From NCBI GenBank assembly GCA_002296885.1, contig DBIH01000083.1:1-14871 (forward strand): a DNA stretch of 14,871 nucleotides, read 5' to 3'. Source of the stretch: Flavobacterium sp. UBA807. GTDB lineage: Bacteria; Bacteroidota; Bacteroidia; Flavobacteriales; Flavobacteriaceae. The position numbers and the translations under genes are program-made. The notes under the pieces were generated by a model, which had not been told where the DNA came from, made no database searches, and worked only from the letters and a program-made list of their open reading frames with translations. Shown one piece after another: positions 1 to 7,922 of this stretch. Position 1 is the first letter of the stretch, and the number at the start of each line of letters is the position of its first letter.

Positions 1-2024
1 CTCTTTATATATGCCTTATTATCCGATGGTCTTCCAAGGAATTCCTCAACTGCTTTTACAATATCGTTTTGCGTACCGTTGGCAAGTATCAGCTCACGGT
101 ATCTTTCGCCTGTTTTAGTATCGGTCAGCCCATTCTTTTCAAATTGGGTGAACATATCCAAAGCGTAGACTTCAGACCACAAATATCCATACATATACAC
201 TGGGTGCGTATTTACATGTATCCAGTTGGCCTGATAATGCGTGCCAGGTACATAAAAATCCATAATGCCTAACTGCTTATCAATTGACGTCCAGATATCA
301 TCGGTATTTACTGGAGCAGCTGCATTGTATTTGTCATACAAATTCATGTCGTATACACAACGGATAAGCATTTGGATAGCCGCAAGGCTCGAACCTACTT
401 TTCTTGCTTTGATCATATTGTCAAACGTTTCTTTAGGTAATACTTCACCTGTTTTGTAGTTTTTGGCAAACGTACTTACTATCCCGTAATCCAATACCCA
501 GTTCTCAAATATCTGCGACATTGCTTCAGTAAAGTCGGCTTTTGATTCCTGCTGTGAAGAGAACTCTCCGTGGTACGACATCATGTTCATGATATGTCCA
601 AACTCATGGAAAAGCGTCTTTAATTCTTTCTGGCTCAATAGCGAAGGTTGTGTTTTCGTTGGCTTTGTAAAGTTACCCAAGAGCATCGCTACCGGTATTT
701 CGTCACCTTTACCGGAAACGATGTTTACACCATAAAACCATGTTTCCTTGTTTGGCCTCGGAAACAAGTCAAGATAGAAGCGTCCCTTTAATTTCCCGCT
801 TTCATATACTTCATACATTTCCACATCGTCATTCCATACCGAAGGATTGTTTACTTTTTTAAATTCGAATCCCAACAGTTTCTGATAGATGTCCATCATT
901 CCTTTAAGACATCCTTCCATTGGAAAATAAGCTCTCAGCTCTTCATTGTTGACGTTGTATTGTTTTTTGATAATCTGATTTTTGTAGAACGCGATATCCC
1001 ATGGTTCCAACACATCATAATCCACTCCTGTTTCTGCTCTCTTTTCATTTTGAAGCATCGCAACATCGGCTTTAGCCTTTTCCTGAGAACGGCTGATAAG
1101 GTCGTTGAGGAAATTCCAAACGTTCGTTGGGTTTGCTGCCATCTTAGGCACAAGCGCATAAGCCGCATAACTTTTGTAGCCCATTAGCTTGGCAAGCTCA
1201 TCACGTTTTTTAACCATCTGGTCGAGTATCTTTACGTTTTTATCGGCAGCCCTGTTAAAAAAAAGATTATAATACGATCTTCTTGTTTTTTCAGTCAATG
1301 CCGTACTCATTACAGTTTCGTTGGTCGCATTGATAATTGGGATTTCATAAGTTCTCTCGGCAAGCTTATAGGTCTGCTTAAAGTCCTCAGGCAGCCCCAT
1401 TACACCTTCATCGTCAAGAATCAATATCTGGCTCGAATCGTTCAGATTGTTTGAATACGAAGCAGACAGTGTACTAATCTCTTTAGATAAGGCTTTATAT
1501 TTAGCAAGCTTATCCGGACTCAGGTTAACGCCCGACTGCTCAAACCCTTGTATCATGTCATCAACCAACGCTTTTCTGTTTCCTTTTAATGCGGTATAGG
1601 CAGGCGATTTTTTAAAGCTGACCATCTTATCATAAATTCCTTTATCGGAATAAATTGCAGTTGACAGCGAATCTAATCGCTCATACCCGGCAAGGCCTTT
1701 TTCACGCATCGCCGCATCGTTGGCAACCCAATGGAACATAAAGCAGTTGTTGCTTGTGGTACCAATTTTATTTTTGATATCATCCAGTGCGCCAAAGACG
1801 TTTTCAAACGTAACGGTCTTTTCACTTTTAATGGTGTTTACCATGCTGCCCACATCTTTGATGGTCTGCTTGGCATAATCCTCAATATTTTTTGAAGTGA
1901 CCTTGGCATAGTCAACCACAACATTGCTTCCTACCATTAACGGGTTATTGTCCTGCGCAAAGCCGCTTACTGAGAACAGGCACATGGGAACAGTAAGATA
2001 AGCGAGTTTCTTTTTTAAAGTCAT
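1..2024 (-). CDS. dcp: Secreted M3-family zinc metallopeptidase (peptidyl-dipeptidase Dcp-like), 3' end cut by window edge
   Basis: The reading frame is open without interruption from the ATG at 2022-2024 to the left edge (674 residues visible). The N-terminus (MTLKKKLAYL..SGFAQ) is a Sec signal peptide with a typical Bacteroidota cleavage site before Gln, so the enzyme should act in the periplasm or outside. The zinc motif HEFGH lies at residues 473-477 and the third ligand is Glu500 in ADFTEAMSQIFENW, the spacing expected of the M3 (thimet oligopeptidase/Dcp) family. The last visible residues (EEFLGRPSDNKAYIK) match the usual family C-terminus, so only about five residues are missing. Family members cut short peptides; Dcp removes C-terminal dipeptides. 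Oligopeptidase A (PrlC) is the main alternative subfamily, so the symbol is less certain than the family. The gene is transcribed away from the plus-strand envelope genes that follow. Confidence 0.93.
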   Translation of the reverse strand, partial: MTLKKKLAYLTVPMCLFSVSGFAQDNNPLMVGSNVVVDYAKVTSKNIEDYAKQTIKDVGSMVNTIKSEKTVTFENVFGALDDIKNKIGTTSNNCFMFHWVANDAAMREKGLAGYERLDSLSTAIYSDKGIYDKMVSFKKSPAYTALKGNRKALVDDMIQGFEQSGVNLSPDKLAKYKALSKEISTLSASYSNNLNDSSQILILDDEGVMGLPEDFKQTYKLAERTYEIPIINATNETVMSTALTEKTRRSYYNLFFNRAADKNVKILDQMVKKRDELAKLMGYKSYAAYALVPKMAANPTNVWNFLNDLISRSQEKAKADVAMLQNEKRAETGVDYDVLEPWDIAFYKNQIIKKQYNVNNEELRAYFPMEGCLKGMMDIYQKLLGFEFKKVNNPSVWNDDVEMYEVYESGKLKGRFYLDLFPRPNKETWFYGVNIVSGKGDEIPVAMLLGNFTKPTKTQPSLLSQKELKTLFHEFGHIMNMMSYHGEFSSQQESKADFTEAMSQIFENWVLDYGIVSTFAKNYKTGEVLPKETFDNMIKARKVGSSLAAIQMLIRCVYDMNLYDKYNAAAPVNTDDIWTSIDKQLGIMDFYVPGTHYQANWIHVNTHPVYMYGYLWSEVYALDMFTQFEKNGLTDTKTGERYRELILANGTQNDIVKAVEEFLGRPSDNKAYIK

Positions 2025-2184
2025 TGTATTCGATTTTAGTTTTTTGATATAGCAACTTTTTAGGATGCTAAAGATAAGAGTTTTTTTATCACGAAGTTCC
2101 CGATACAATTTTTATTCGTTTTGTGGTATAAAAACACCTTCAACTAACATTAAAAAGATAGAACTTGTTTATTTTTGTCCTGCT

Positions 2185-2574
2185 TTGAAATCATTAGCCG
2201 CCATATCATTTATAGTAGCCATACTATGGCAGCCGTTTTACCAGACAGGCTATATTGGCTATTGGGAAATCAATAAAGACAAGATTGCGAAAACTGAGTG
2301 TATCAACCGCTTTAAGCCTATGATGCATTGTAACGGGAAATGTCAATTATACCGTCAACTTAAAAAAGCCGCAGATGAAGAGGCTGAGAATAACAGGCTG
2401 CCGATGGCGGTTTTGAAAATCAAGACGCTTGATACTTTTATTGATGCTGCTCCACAATGGCATTGGGATGTTGTTACTGTTGATAAAGTATCTTGTTTAT
2501 TTTTTACTACTACTGAATCCGTTTTATACGGGTATTCGCTTTCGCTATTGAAGCCACCACAATTGACAACATAA
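2185..2574 (+). CDS. Small membrane-anchored or exported protein with CNGKC cysteine motif, unknown function
   Basis: The frame is open from an ATG at 2065, but the recognisable protein begins at a TTG at 2185: Lys-Ser, then a hydrophobic stretch (residues 4-27, signal peptide or TM anchor). After it comes a Cys/Met/His-rich segment: Cys39, then KPMMHCNGKC with Met46, Met47, His48, Cys49 and Cys53. From memory, small Bacteroidota proteins share this plan (hydrophobic start, 'IAK..C.NR..P...C.G.C.L...L'), about 120-130 residues long and of unknown function; that supports the 129-residue TTG version. The 40 residues encoded upstream look like untranslated DNA. A TATTTTTG box (TAnnTTTG type) at 2170-2177 would put transcription start very close to the TTG, so the true start is uncertain. 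The cysteine/methionine cluster suggests a metal or redox role, which is inference only. Confidence 0.7.
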   Translation: MKSLAAISFIVAILWQPFYQTGYIGYWEINKDKIAKTECINRFKPMMHCNGKCQLYRQLKKAADEEAENNRLPMAVLKIKTLDTFIDAAPQWHWDVVTVDKVSCLFFTTTESVLYGYSLSLLKPPQLTT

Positions 2575-2939
2575 TTACAAATAATTTATGTTCTTTGTTC
2601 ATTTTCTTTGCTTGTCCAAAGAAAACGAACCAAAAGAAAAGACCCTTTTCGAAGGAATTTTTAAGTTTTGCTTAAAACCGTCTGGCAAACTTCACGTCGC
2701 TTCGCTCCTGAATCTCGAAGCTTTGCTCAGACCTATTCTGTCGAAAAGGATTTCCTTCTTACAACTATTGTTTTGGCATTAAAATCTGGCAGGCGAGTGT
2801 CAAATATTCGAGAATGTATTTGACCGCCGAAGATTTATAGCCTTGACTTTTGTGTTACTTTTTGTGTCAAGACAAAAAGTAAAGAACATTTGTGTTGCTT
2901 TTTATAAAAAAGTAACGAATAAATTTTTATATAATAAAA
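2575..2939. repeat. Structured non-coding stretch with several inverted repeats, probable dispersed intergenic repeat
   Basis: This 365-base gap holds no convincing gene; the short frames at 2588 and 2843 look like chance. It carries at least four hairpins. One is TTTTCTTTG (2602-2610) with CAAAGAAAA (2617-2625). One is TTTTAAG (2659-2665) with CTTAAAA (2671-2677). A long imperfect one spans 2782-2836: AAATCT/AGATTT outside, GGCG/CGCC, then GTCAAATA/TATTTGAC. The fourth is TTACTTTTTGT (2855-2865) with ACAAAAAGTAA (2872-2882). CCTTTTCGA at 2644-2652 recurs inverted at 2741-2749. The direct repeat TTTGTGTT-purine-CTTTTT occurs near 2849 and 2890. The opening part resembles intergenic repeat DNA I recall from Flavobacterium genomes, which I cannot confirm here. 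It separates the CNGKC gene from the beta-barrel gene, so those two may not be strictly cotranscribed. Confidence 0.6.
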
Positions 2940-3893
2940 ATGAAAAAAATAATATATATGATAGTTGTTGCCTTAATGGCAACAACCTACAGCTACAGCC
3001 AGTGTGCCTGTTGTGCCGGTGCTGGAACAGGCGCCGCTAATGGCGATTACAACAACGGAATATTAACGTTGAATAAAAATCAATTCGTAATTGAAACCTA
3101 TACGGATTTCAGGAATATCAATCAAAACCTGCCGCCGGTAACAGAAGTAACCGATGAGGAAGCACCACTAACGAGCATGCTGATCCAGTCTTTGGGTGTG
3201 CGTTATGGTGTAACCAAATCGATTACTGTTTCGGCATTGTTACCGTATGTGTTCCTGCATACCGATACCGGTAATGATAACGGGATTGGCGATTTGATTT
3301 TGTTGGGGACATTTAACGTTTACAATAAAAACAACTTCAGCCTTGCGTTGCAGGCAGGAATCGAATTGCCAACCGGTATTCAGAAAGACGCTGCCTTTGA
3401 TAATACAACAGTAGTGGTTGGTTCGGGTTCCTACGACCCGATGGCGGGAATCATTGCCGCCAAGCGATTAGGGAAGTTTACTTTACAAGGAAATGCCTTA
3501 TACAAACATACTTTTAATGGTTTTCAGGGCAACTATTACGGAAGCATTGCTATTCAAAATCTGTCTTTAAGTTATAGGATAAAAGGCCAAAACGCTTTTT
3601 GTGCCTTACTGAATGATGATGAAACCGATAAGCCAAAACAAACAGCTTCCAATTTTGGCTGGGGTATCTTTGGAGGTTATTATGGAGAATGGGTAGACAT
3701 GATTAAGGAAGATGGCGAAACAGATCACGATTCGGGCTATTATATGGGTTTTGCAACGTTTGGAAATAACATTAGTTACAAATCCTGGAGTTTTCCGTTA
3801 ACTGTTTCATTACCAGTAATCCAGAATATGAATGGTGAGCAGAATACGGGTGGTTTCAGACTTAGAATCGGAATTATTAAGTCTTTCAGGTAG
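2940..3893 (+). CDS. Outer-membrane beta-barrel protein with Cys-Ala-Cys-Cys at mature N-terminus (transporter-like)
   Basis: The 317-residue product starts with a clear signal peptide (MKKIIYMIVVALMATTYSYS) followed by Gln-Cys-Ala-Cys-Cys-Ala-Gly at residues 21-27. The rest alternates polar and aromatic/hydrophobic residues in short Gly/Asn-rich strands (for example SLALQAGIELPTG, SWSFPLTVSLPV) and ends FRLRIGIIKSFR, as an outer-membrane barrel does. The layout resembles Bacteroidota proteins labelled 'transporter', or the Phenol_MetA_deg-type barrels, but I cannot assign a substrate. YSQC is not a good lipobox, so signal peptidase I cleavage before Gln21 is more likely than lipidation, leaving a Cys triad at the very N-terminus. 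The ATG at 2940 is the only sensible start. The His/Asp-rich lipoprotein gene follows after 55 bases on the same strand and probably shares its transcript. Confidence 0.8.
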   Translation: MKKIIYMIVVALMATTYSYSQCACCAGAGTGAANGDYNNGILTLNKNQFVIETYTDFRNINQNLPPVTEVTDEEAPLTSMLIQSLGVRYGVTKSITVSALLPYVFLHTDTGNDNGIGDLILLGTFNVYNKNNFSLALQAGIELPTGIQKDAAFDNTTVVVGSGSYDPMAGIIAAKRLGKFTLQGNALYKHTFNGFQGNYYGSIAIQNLSLSYRIKGQNAFCALLNDDETDKPKQTASNFGWGIFGGYYGEWVDMIKEDGETDHDSGYYMGFATFGNNISYKSWSFPLTVSLPVIQNMNGEQNTGGFRLRIGIIKSFR

Positions 3894-3948
3894 GGTATTT
3901 TTCGAAATATATGTTTATTTGTTATAAACTAACAAAAAATTGATACTT

Positions 3949-4722
3949 ATGAAAAAACTAAAAGTATTTTTAGGCATTACCGCACTGCTTGTGGTATTGG
4001 TTTCCTGTTCATCTGACAACGCATCACAAAACGTAATGAAAATCAGTGCGCAGGCAACATACACACCCTCTTCAGGTAAATCGGGAGGTTCTGCAACACA
4101 GAGTACTGGTGTTGTATTGACAAGTTTCAAAATCAACGTCAGAGAGATTGAATTCAAACTGGCTGATTCAGAAAGCGGTGATGATGATGGTAATGGTGAT
4201 GACCACCACCACGGAGGAAACGGTGACGACAACCATGACGGTGTTTACAATGGAGAAGATGAAAGTGAATTAAGCGGCCCATGGGAATTAGATTTGTTAA
4301 ACCAGACAGAGCCAATAACAACCGTTACTATTGCTAACGGGACTTATGAAGAAGTGGAGCTTAAACTAAGCAAAAGCCTTGTAACTACATCGCCTATATA
4401 CAATAAAACGATGGAAGTAAGAGGTACTATCAATGGAACACCTTTTGTTTTCTGGCATGACTTTGATCAGCAAATCAAAATCGATTACCACGATCCTGCA
4501 AATAACCTTGTAGTGAGCAACAGTTCTTTTGATTTGGTATTTAATATCGATTTGGATCAGGTATTGAGTGAAGTAAACTTAAATGCGGCAGTTGATGGAG
4601 ACGGAGATGGTTTAATTGAAATCGGACCTGATGATACAGATGGTAACAATGCTTTAGCTGCAACGCTTAATGAGCATATCGGACACCACTGTGAAATGGA
4701 AGACCATAACCACCACGACTAA
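3949..4722 (+). CDS. His/Asp-rich lipoprotein, DUF4382-like
   Basis: The start chosen is the ATG at 3949; a TTG nine bases upstream would only add three residues. The 257-residue product has a lipoprotein signal peptide with lipobox LVSC (Cys20). Residues 77-103 are an extreme Asp/Gly/His/Asn tract (DDDGNGDDHHHGGNGDDNHDG). The flanking core (FKINVREIEFKLADS, then GPWELDLLNQTEPITTVTIANGTYEEVELKL) has the pattern I associate with DUF4382 domains: an immunoglobulin-like fold, function unknown. Near the C-terminus lies DGDGDGLIEIGPDD (216-229), an EF-hand-like acidic loop. The protein ends in a second histidine cluster with one cysteine, HIGHHCEMEDHNHHD (243-257). Binding of a divalent metal is a reasonable inference, not shown. 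It probably forms an operon with the beta-barrel gene upstream and is followed by a strong terminator. Confidence 0.82.
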   Translation: MKKLKVFLGITALLVVLVSCSSDNASQNVMKISAQATYTPSSGKSGGSATQSTGVVLTSFKINVREIEFKLADSESGDDDGNGDDHHHGGNGDDNHDGVYNGEDESELSGPWELDLLNQTEPITTVTIANGTYEEVELKLSKSLVTTSPIYNKTMEVRGTINGTPFVFWHDFDQQIKIDYHDPANNLVVSNSSFDLVFNIDLDQVLSEVNLNAAVDGDGDGLIEIGPDDTDGNNALAATLNEHIGHHCEMEDHNHHD

Positions 4723-4743
4723 ATACTTTTCATTTACGCCTTG

Positions 4744-4777
4744 AAAAAAGCGGGAGACATCTGTCTCCCGCTTTTTT
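4744..4777. terminator. Bidirectional intrinsic terminator
   Basis: AAAAAAGCGGGAGACA (4744-4759) is followed after two bases by its exact complement TGTCTCCCGCTTTTTT (4762-4777). The GC-rich core and T-runs on both strands fit a terminator serving both convergent genes: the lipoprotein gene ending at 4722 and the TIGR02757 gene ending at 4779. Confidence 0.95.
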
Positions 4778-4778
4778 G

Positions 4779-5543
4779 TTAAAATCTTTCAAAAACGCCA
4801 AGCCCGAATAGCGCAAAATCATACTTCACTGGGTCATTAGCATCGAGAAGTCGGAGCGAAGCGTCGAGTTCGGCTAATGCCTTGGCATCATTCTGCTTTC
4901 GCGTAAGTAGCCCTAATTTACGGGCAACATTACCCGAATGGACATCTAATGGGCAGGAAAGCGAAGCTGGTGAAATGCTTTTCCATATTCCGAAGTCGAC
5001 ACCGGCTTTGTCCTGTCGTACCATCCAGCGCAGGAACATATTGATGCGTTTTGCAGCTGAGCCCTGCATAGGGTCGGATACATGTTTGGTGGTGCGCTGC
5101 TGATGTGGTATCTCAAAGAACAGTTTCCTGAATTCGGTTATGCTTTGCTGCATTGACTCAGCCTGCCGGTTTTTGGCGAAAGCCGCTTCGAGTCCGTTAT
5201 GGTTTTTGTAAATATGCCGGAGTCCTTTGATAAAAGTTATAAAGTCACCGCTGTTAAAGGTGCGGTGTACAAAGACCTCAAGGTTTTCGAGTTGATCATC
5301 CGTATGGGACATGACAAAATCATAAGGAGAATCACCCATGAGCGCCATCATTCGTTTACTGTTATTGATAATTATCTTTCGGTTTCCCCAAGCAATGCTT
5401 GAGGTTAGGAAAGCAGAAATCTCAATGTCTTCTTTTAATAAAAATTGATGTGGTATCTGTATGGGGTCGCTGTCAATGAAATCGGTGGTGTTGTACTGAA
5501 TTACTTTTTCATCAAGGAATTCCCTGAGTTCAGCCTTATTCAT
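4779..5543 (-). CDS. TIGR02757 (DUF2400) family protein
   Basis: The 254-residue product matches what I know of TIGR02757/DUF2400, a Bacteroidota-rich family without an established role. Visible family blocks are FIDSDPIQIPHQF near the N-terminus, EDIEISAFLTSSIAWGNRK, SAAKRINMFLRWMVRQ..GVDFGIW (about 162-187), LDVHSGNVARKLGLL (about 199-213) and DPVKYDFALFGLGV near the end. The start chosen is the ATG at 5543 (MNKAELREFL), where family members usually begin. The frame extends to 5573, giving ten more residues, which is less likely. With the chosen start the gene overlaps the end of the membrane protein gene by 8 bases, implying translational coupling as the last gene of its operon. The stop codon touches the terminator hairpin. 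Some helix-rich blocks recall HhH-type DNA-repair proteins, but I see no clear catalytic motif. Confidence 0.9.
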   Translation of the reverse strand: MNKAELREFLDEKVIQYNTTDFIDSDPIQIPHQFLLKEDIEISAFLTSSIAWGNRKIIINNSKRMMALMGDSPYDFVMSHTDDQLENLEVFVHRTFNSGDFITFIKGLRHIYKNHNGLEAAFAKNRQAESMQQSITEFRKLFFEIPHQQRTTKHVSDPMQGSAAKRINMFLRWMVRQDKAGVDFGIWKSISPASLSCPLDVHSGNVARKLGLLTRKQNDAKALAELDASLRLLDANDPVKYDFALFGLGVFERF

Positions 5544-7230
5544 GCCCGCTGACTTTTTGAGCATAAAAGCCATCGTTAAGGTCGATACTGCGCTGTTGTG
5601 GAATATAGAAAAAGCCGTGTTCGAAATAATCGACCTGTAGTTTATTTACACAAGGCAACTCGCCATTACCCGTTACCCAAAAGAAAGAGCCATCAACAGG
5701 TGTATGGTAATTCATATTGCCCACACCAAAGCCCCTGAACTCCTGGCTCCATCGGGTGTTTGGTTCGGGTATTGCGAGGTTCTTTAAATGAAAGGTACTA
5801 TTTTGTGTCAGCAGTGCATTTGCTGTAAAGCTGTTAAAAGATAACGGGACAAATACTAATACTGCAATTAAAATAATATTTAAAGTATAAAAACGCAATA
5901 TCCATTTTGGATTGGTAAGCAATGAGGCTGTTAACAGAAGTAAAAAGAACAGCGTAAAGTATACATAAAAACGATACTGAGGAGAGCTATAGCACAATAA
6001 GACTACCAATACGATAAAGGCGAAATAGACAGCCCATAACGATTTGGGTAGTCGTTTTTTAAGGATTATTAGCGGGGTGATAAGAAGTGTGAAAACCGAA
6101 ACAATTCCGATATAACCTGACATACCGTTATGCAGGAAATACTGTCTGATTAAATCTGACAGCGAAGCACTGTCATAAGCACTGTTGAGTATGTAAAAGG
6201 AATTCAGCATGCTTTTGCTGAAAAAGAAATCCATAATGATTGACGGAACGGTATAATCCAATTCATCCATTCTTAAATAAGGCAAAGGAAAAAGAGGATA
6301 GCCTGTCAGCATCATATTTTTCAATACAAATAAGATAAAAACCAAACTTCCGAGAGAAGCTGCCATAAAGACCGATTTCTTTAAGGTTTTAAAGTTTTGC
6401 AGTAAAACAAATAACGGAAACAACAATAAAATTACTGCAGTAACCTTTATGAAAAAGGCAAACAATGCAAGTAGTGTAATGATGATAAAGCTTTCCTTAC
6501 TGCGGCCATTCTGTAAATACTCAGAAAACAGGATGAAGGCAAAAATATAAACCGGAAAGTCGGGTGATGGTGAACTGATGAACTGGAACAAAAAAGCGTA
6601 GGTGAGAGGTAGTAGACCAAATACCAAGTCGGGCCTGACACCGTTTTTGAAATAAGAATCGAGTTTCTGAAAGGCAAATAAGTTTCCTAACAGCAGGCAG
6701 AATCCATTCAAATCATTAAAGCGATCGTAAAGGAACGACAGGCTGTAAACGCTCTGAGTGATATGCCAGCCACTGGTTTGCGCGAAAAACAAATGCAGGT
6801 TTGCCAGCCCTGTGACAAGACCATAGCGATTGAGCCATTTGATAGTTTGTATGTAATAGGATTCGTTATCAATAATGAAAGGCAGTGTAGCGCTTTGAGC
6901 CAGTATCAGGAAACTGCTCACAGCTAAAAGTATTTTGACCGGCAGGGAGTAGGATTTAATCTGCGTCAATGCATCATGCCAAATCATGGCAAAGTCTGCT
7001 TTGTTTTTGTACCAGATGAATAACGACAACAGTAATAAAACCAAATGAAAAGAAATGGCTATAGGGCCAAAGAAAGCCCAAATGGTGGCAAAAAGCGTAA
7101 TATCAAATAATCCGATGATTGGAGTCACCACAGCATCAAGCCTTGAAATGCGCAGCGCTTTTGAGAAGGCAATTCCGAAAGTAACTGCCGTAAAAATTAT
7201 ATAAAGCCAGCTGAGTAGAATTAGTATCAT
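5536..7230 (-). CDS. Polytopic inner-membrane protein, LIC_10190-like, possible GT-C-type glycosyltransferase
   Basis: The 564-residue product has roughly a dozen hydrophobic segments through to about residue 480 and a soluble C-terminal part of about 80 residues. After the fourth hydrophobic segment comes a loop with DNESYYIQTIKW (121-132), GLANLH (141-146) and QTSGWH (151-156). An acidic, aromatic first large loop of this kind resembles the Dol-P-mannosyltransferase/ArnT (GT-C) fold, and the whole recalls proteins named 'LIC_10190 family membrane protein'. Activity on a lipid-linked sugar is therefore plausible, but it is inferred from shape only. The start ATG lies 4 bases after the lolD stop and the end overlaps the TIGR02757 gene, so the three genes are very likely cotranscribed. 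Confidence 0.85.
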   Translation of the reverse strand: MILILLSWLYIIFTAVTFGIAFSKALRISRLDAVVTPIIGLFDITLFATIWAFFGPIAISFHLVLLLLSLFIWYKNKADFAMIWHDALTQIKSYSLPVKILLAVSSFLILAQSATLPFIIDNESYYIQTIKWLNRYGLVTGLANLHLFFAQTSGWHITQSVYSLSFLYDRFNDLNGFCLLLGNLFAFQKLDSYFKNGVRPDLVFGLLPLTYAFLFQFISSPSPDFPVYIFAFILFSEYLQNGRSKESFIIITLLALFAFFIKVTAVILLLFPLFVLLQNFKTLKKSVFMAASLGSLVFILFVLKNMMLTGYPLFPLPYLRMDELDYTVPSIIMDFFFSKSMLNSFYILNSAYDSASLSDLIRQYFLHNGMSGYIGIVSVFTLLITPLIILKKRLPKSLWAVYFAFIVLVVLLCYSSPQYRFYVYFTLFFLLLLTASLLTNPKWILRFYTLNIILIAVLVFVPLSFNSFTANALLTQNSTFHLKNLAIPEPNTRWSQEFRGFGVGNMNYHTPVDGSFFWVTGNGELPCVNKLQVDYFEHGFFYIPQQRSIDLNDGFYAQKVSGHE

Positions 7231-7234
7231 AGCG

Positions 7235-7894
7235 TCAAACTATTAGTCCGTCTTTCATGACCAGTTTGCGGTCGGCCATGTTGGCAAATTCTTCGTTATG
7301 TGTAACAATGACAAAGGTTTGTCCAAACTCATCACGTAATTTGAAAAACAACTGATGCAGGTTTTCTGCAGAAGCTGTATCCAGATTCCCCGAAGGTTCA
7401 TCAGCAAATATGACAGCGGGCTTGTTTATCAGTGCTCGCGCTACAGCCACACGCTGTTGCTCACCGCCTGAAAGCTCATTAGGCTTGTGGTTTATTCGTT
7501 CAGATAAACCAAGGTAATTCAATAATCTTTTGGCTTCAACCTCGGTTTCTTTTTTTTCTTTTCCTGAAATATAGGCAGGTATGCAGACATTTTCCAATGC
7601 TGTAAATTCCGGTAATAACTGATGGAACTGAAAGATAAACCCCAAGTGTATATTTCTAAATTTTGATAATGCTTTGTCTTTCATTATCAATATGTTTTCG
7701 CTATTTATTTCAAGCGATGTGTCAGTTGATTTTTTAGGATTATCAAGTGTGCCTAATATCTGGAGCAGGGTAGTTTTTCCGGCACCTGAAGCACCAACAA
7801 TCGAGACGATTTCACCTTTCTCAATATGTAAATCAACACCTTTTAAAACATGTAGATTGTCGTAATATTTATGGATGTTTTTGGCAGTTATCAT
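7235..7894 (-). CDS. lolD: Lipoprotein-releasing ABC transporter ATP-binding protein LolD
   Basis: This 219-residue ABC ATPase has all core motifs: Walker [10 protein letters not shown] (34-42), signature LSGGEQQR (141-148), Walker B ending in Asp165-Glu166 (VIFADEPSG), and the H-loop His199 (IVTHN). The segment [16 protein letters not shown] after the Q-loop is characteristic of the LolD/MacB branch. LolD powers extraction of lipoproteins from the inner membrane together with LolC/LolE-type membrane subunits, which are not encoded in this window. MacB-type or FtsE-like exporters are the alternative. It lies 28 bases after the small membrane protein gene and 4 bases before the large one. Confidence 0.93.
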   Translation of the reverse strand: MITAKNIHKYYDNLHVLKGVDLHIEKGEIVSIVGASGAGKTTLLQILGTLDNPKKSTDTSLEINSENILIMKDKALSKFRNIHLGFIFQFHQLLPEFTALENVCIPAYISGKEKKETEVEAKRLLNYLGLSERINHKPNELSGGEQQRVAVARALINKPAVIFADEPSGNLDTASAENLHQLFFKLRDEFGQTFVIVTHNEEFANMADRKLVMKDGLIV

Positions 7895-7922
7895 TAAAGG
7901 GATTTTTTACAAAGTAACATTA

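Noticed and set aside
935..1187. Overlapping frames on both strands within the metallopeptidase gene
   Set aside because: The peptidase frame is continuous from 2024 to the left edge with the zinc motif in frame, so these are shadows.
2575..2939. CRISPR-like or transposon-end reading of the repeats
   Set aside because: The repeats are inverted, unevenly spaced and not identical direct units; no transposase or cas gene is present.
2588..3040. Two short plus-strand frames (from 2588 and 2843) that could be small genes
   Set aside because: They translate hairpin-rich repeat DNA, have no recognisable domain or start context, and the second runs into the barrel gene in another frame.
6447..6677. 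Minus-strand frame inside the polytopic membrane protein gene
   Set aside because: Shifted-frame shadow of a long, well-formed membrane protein; no independent support.
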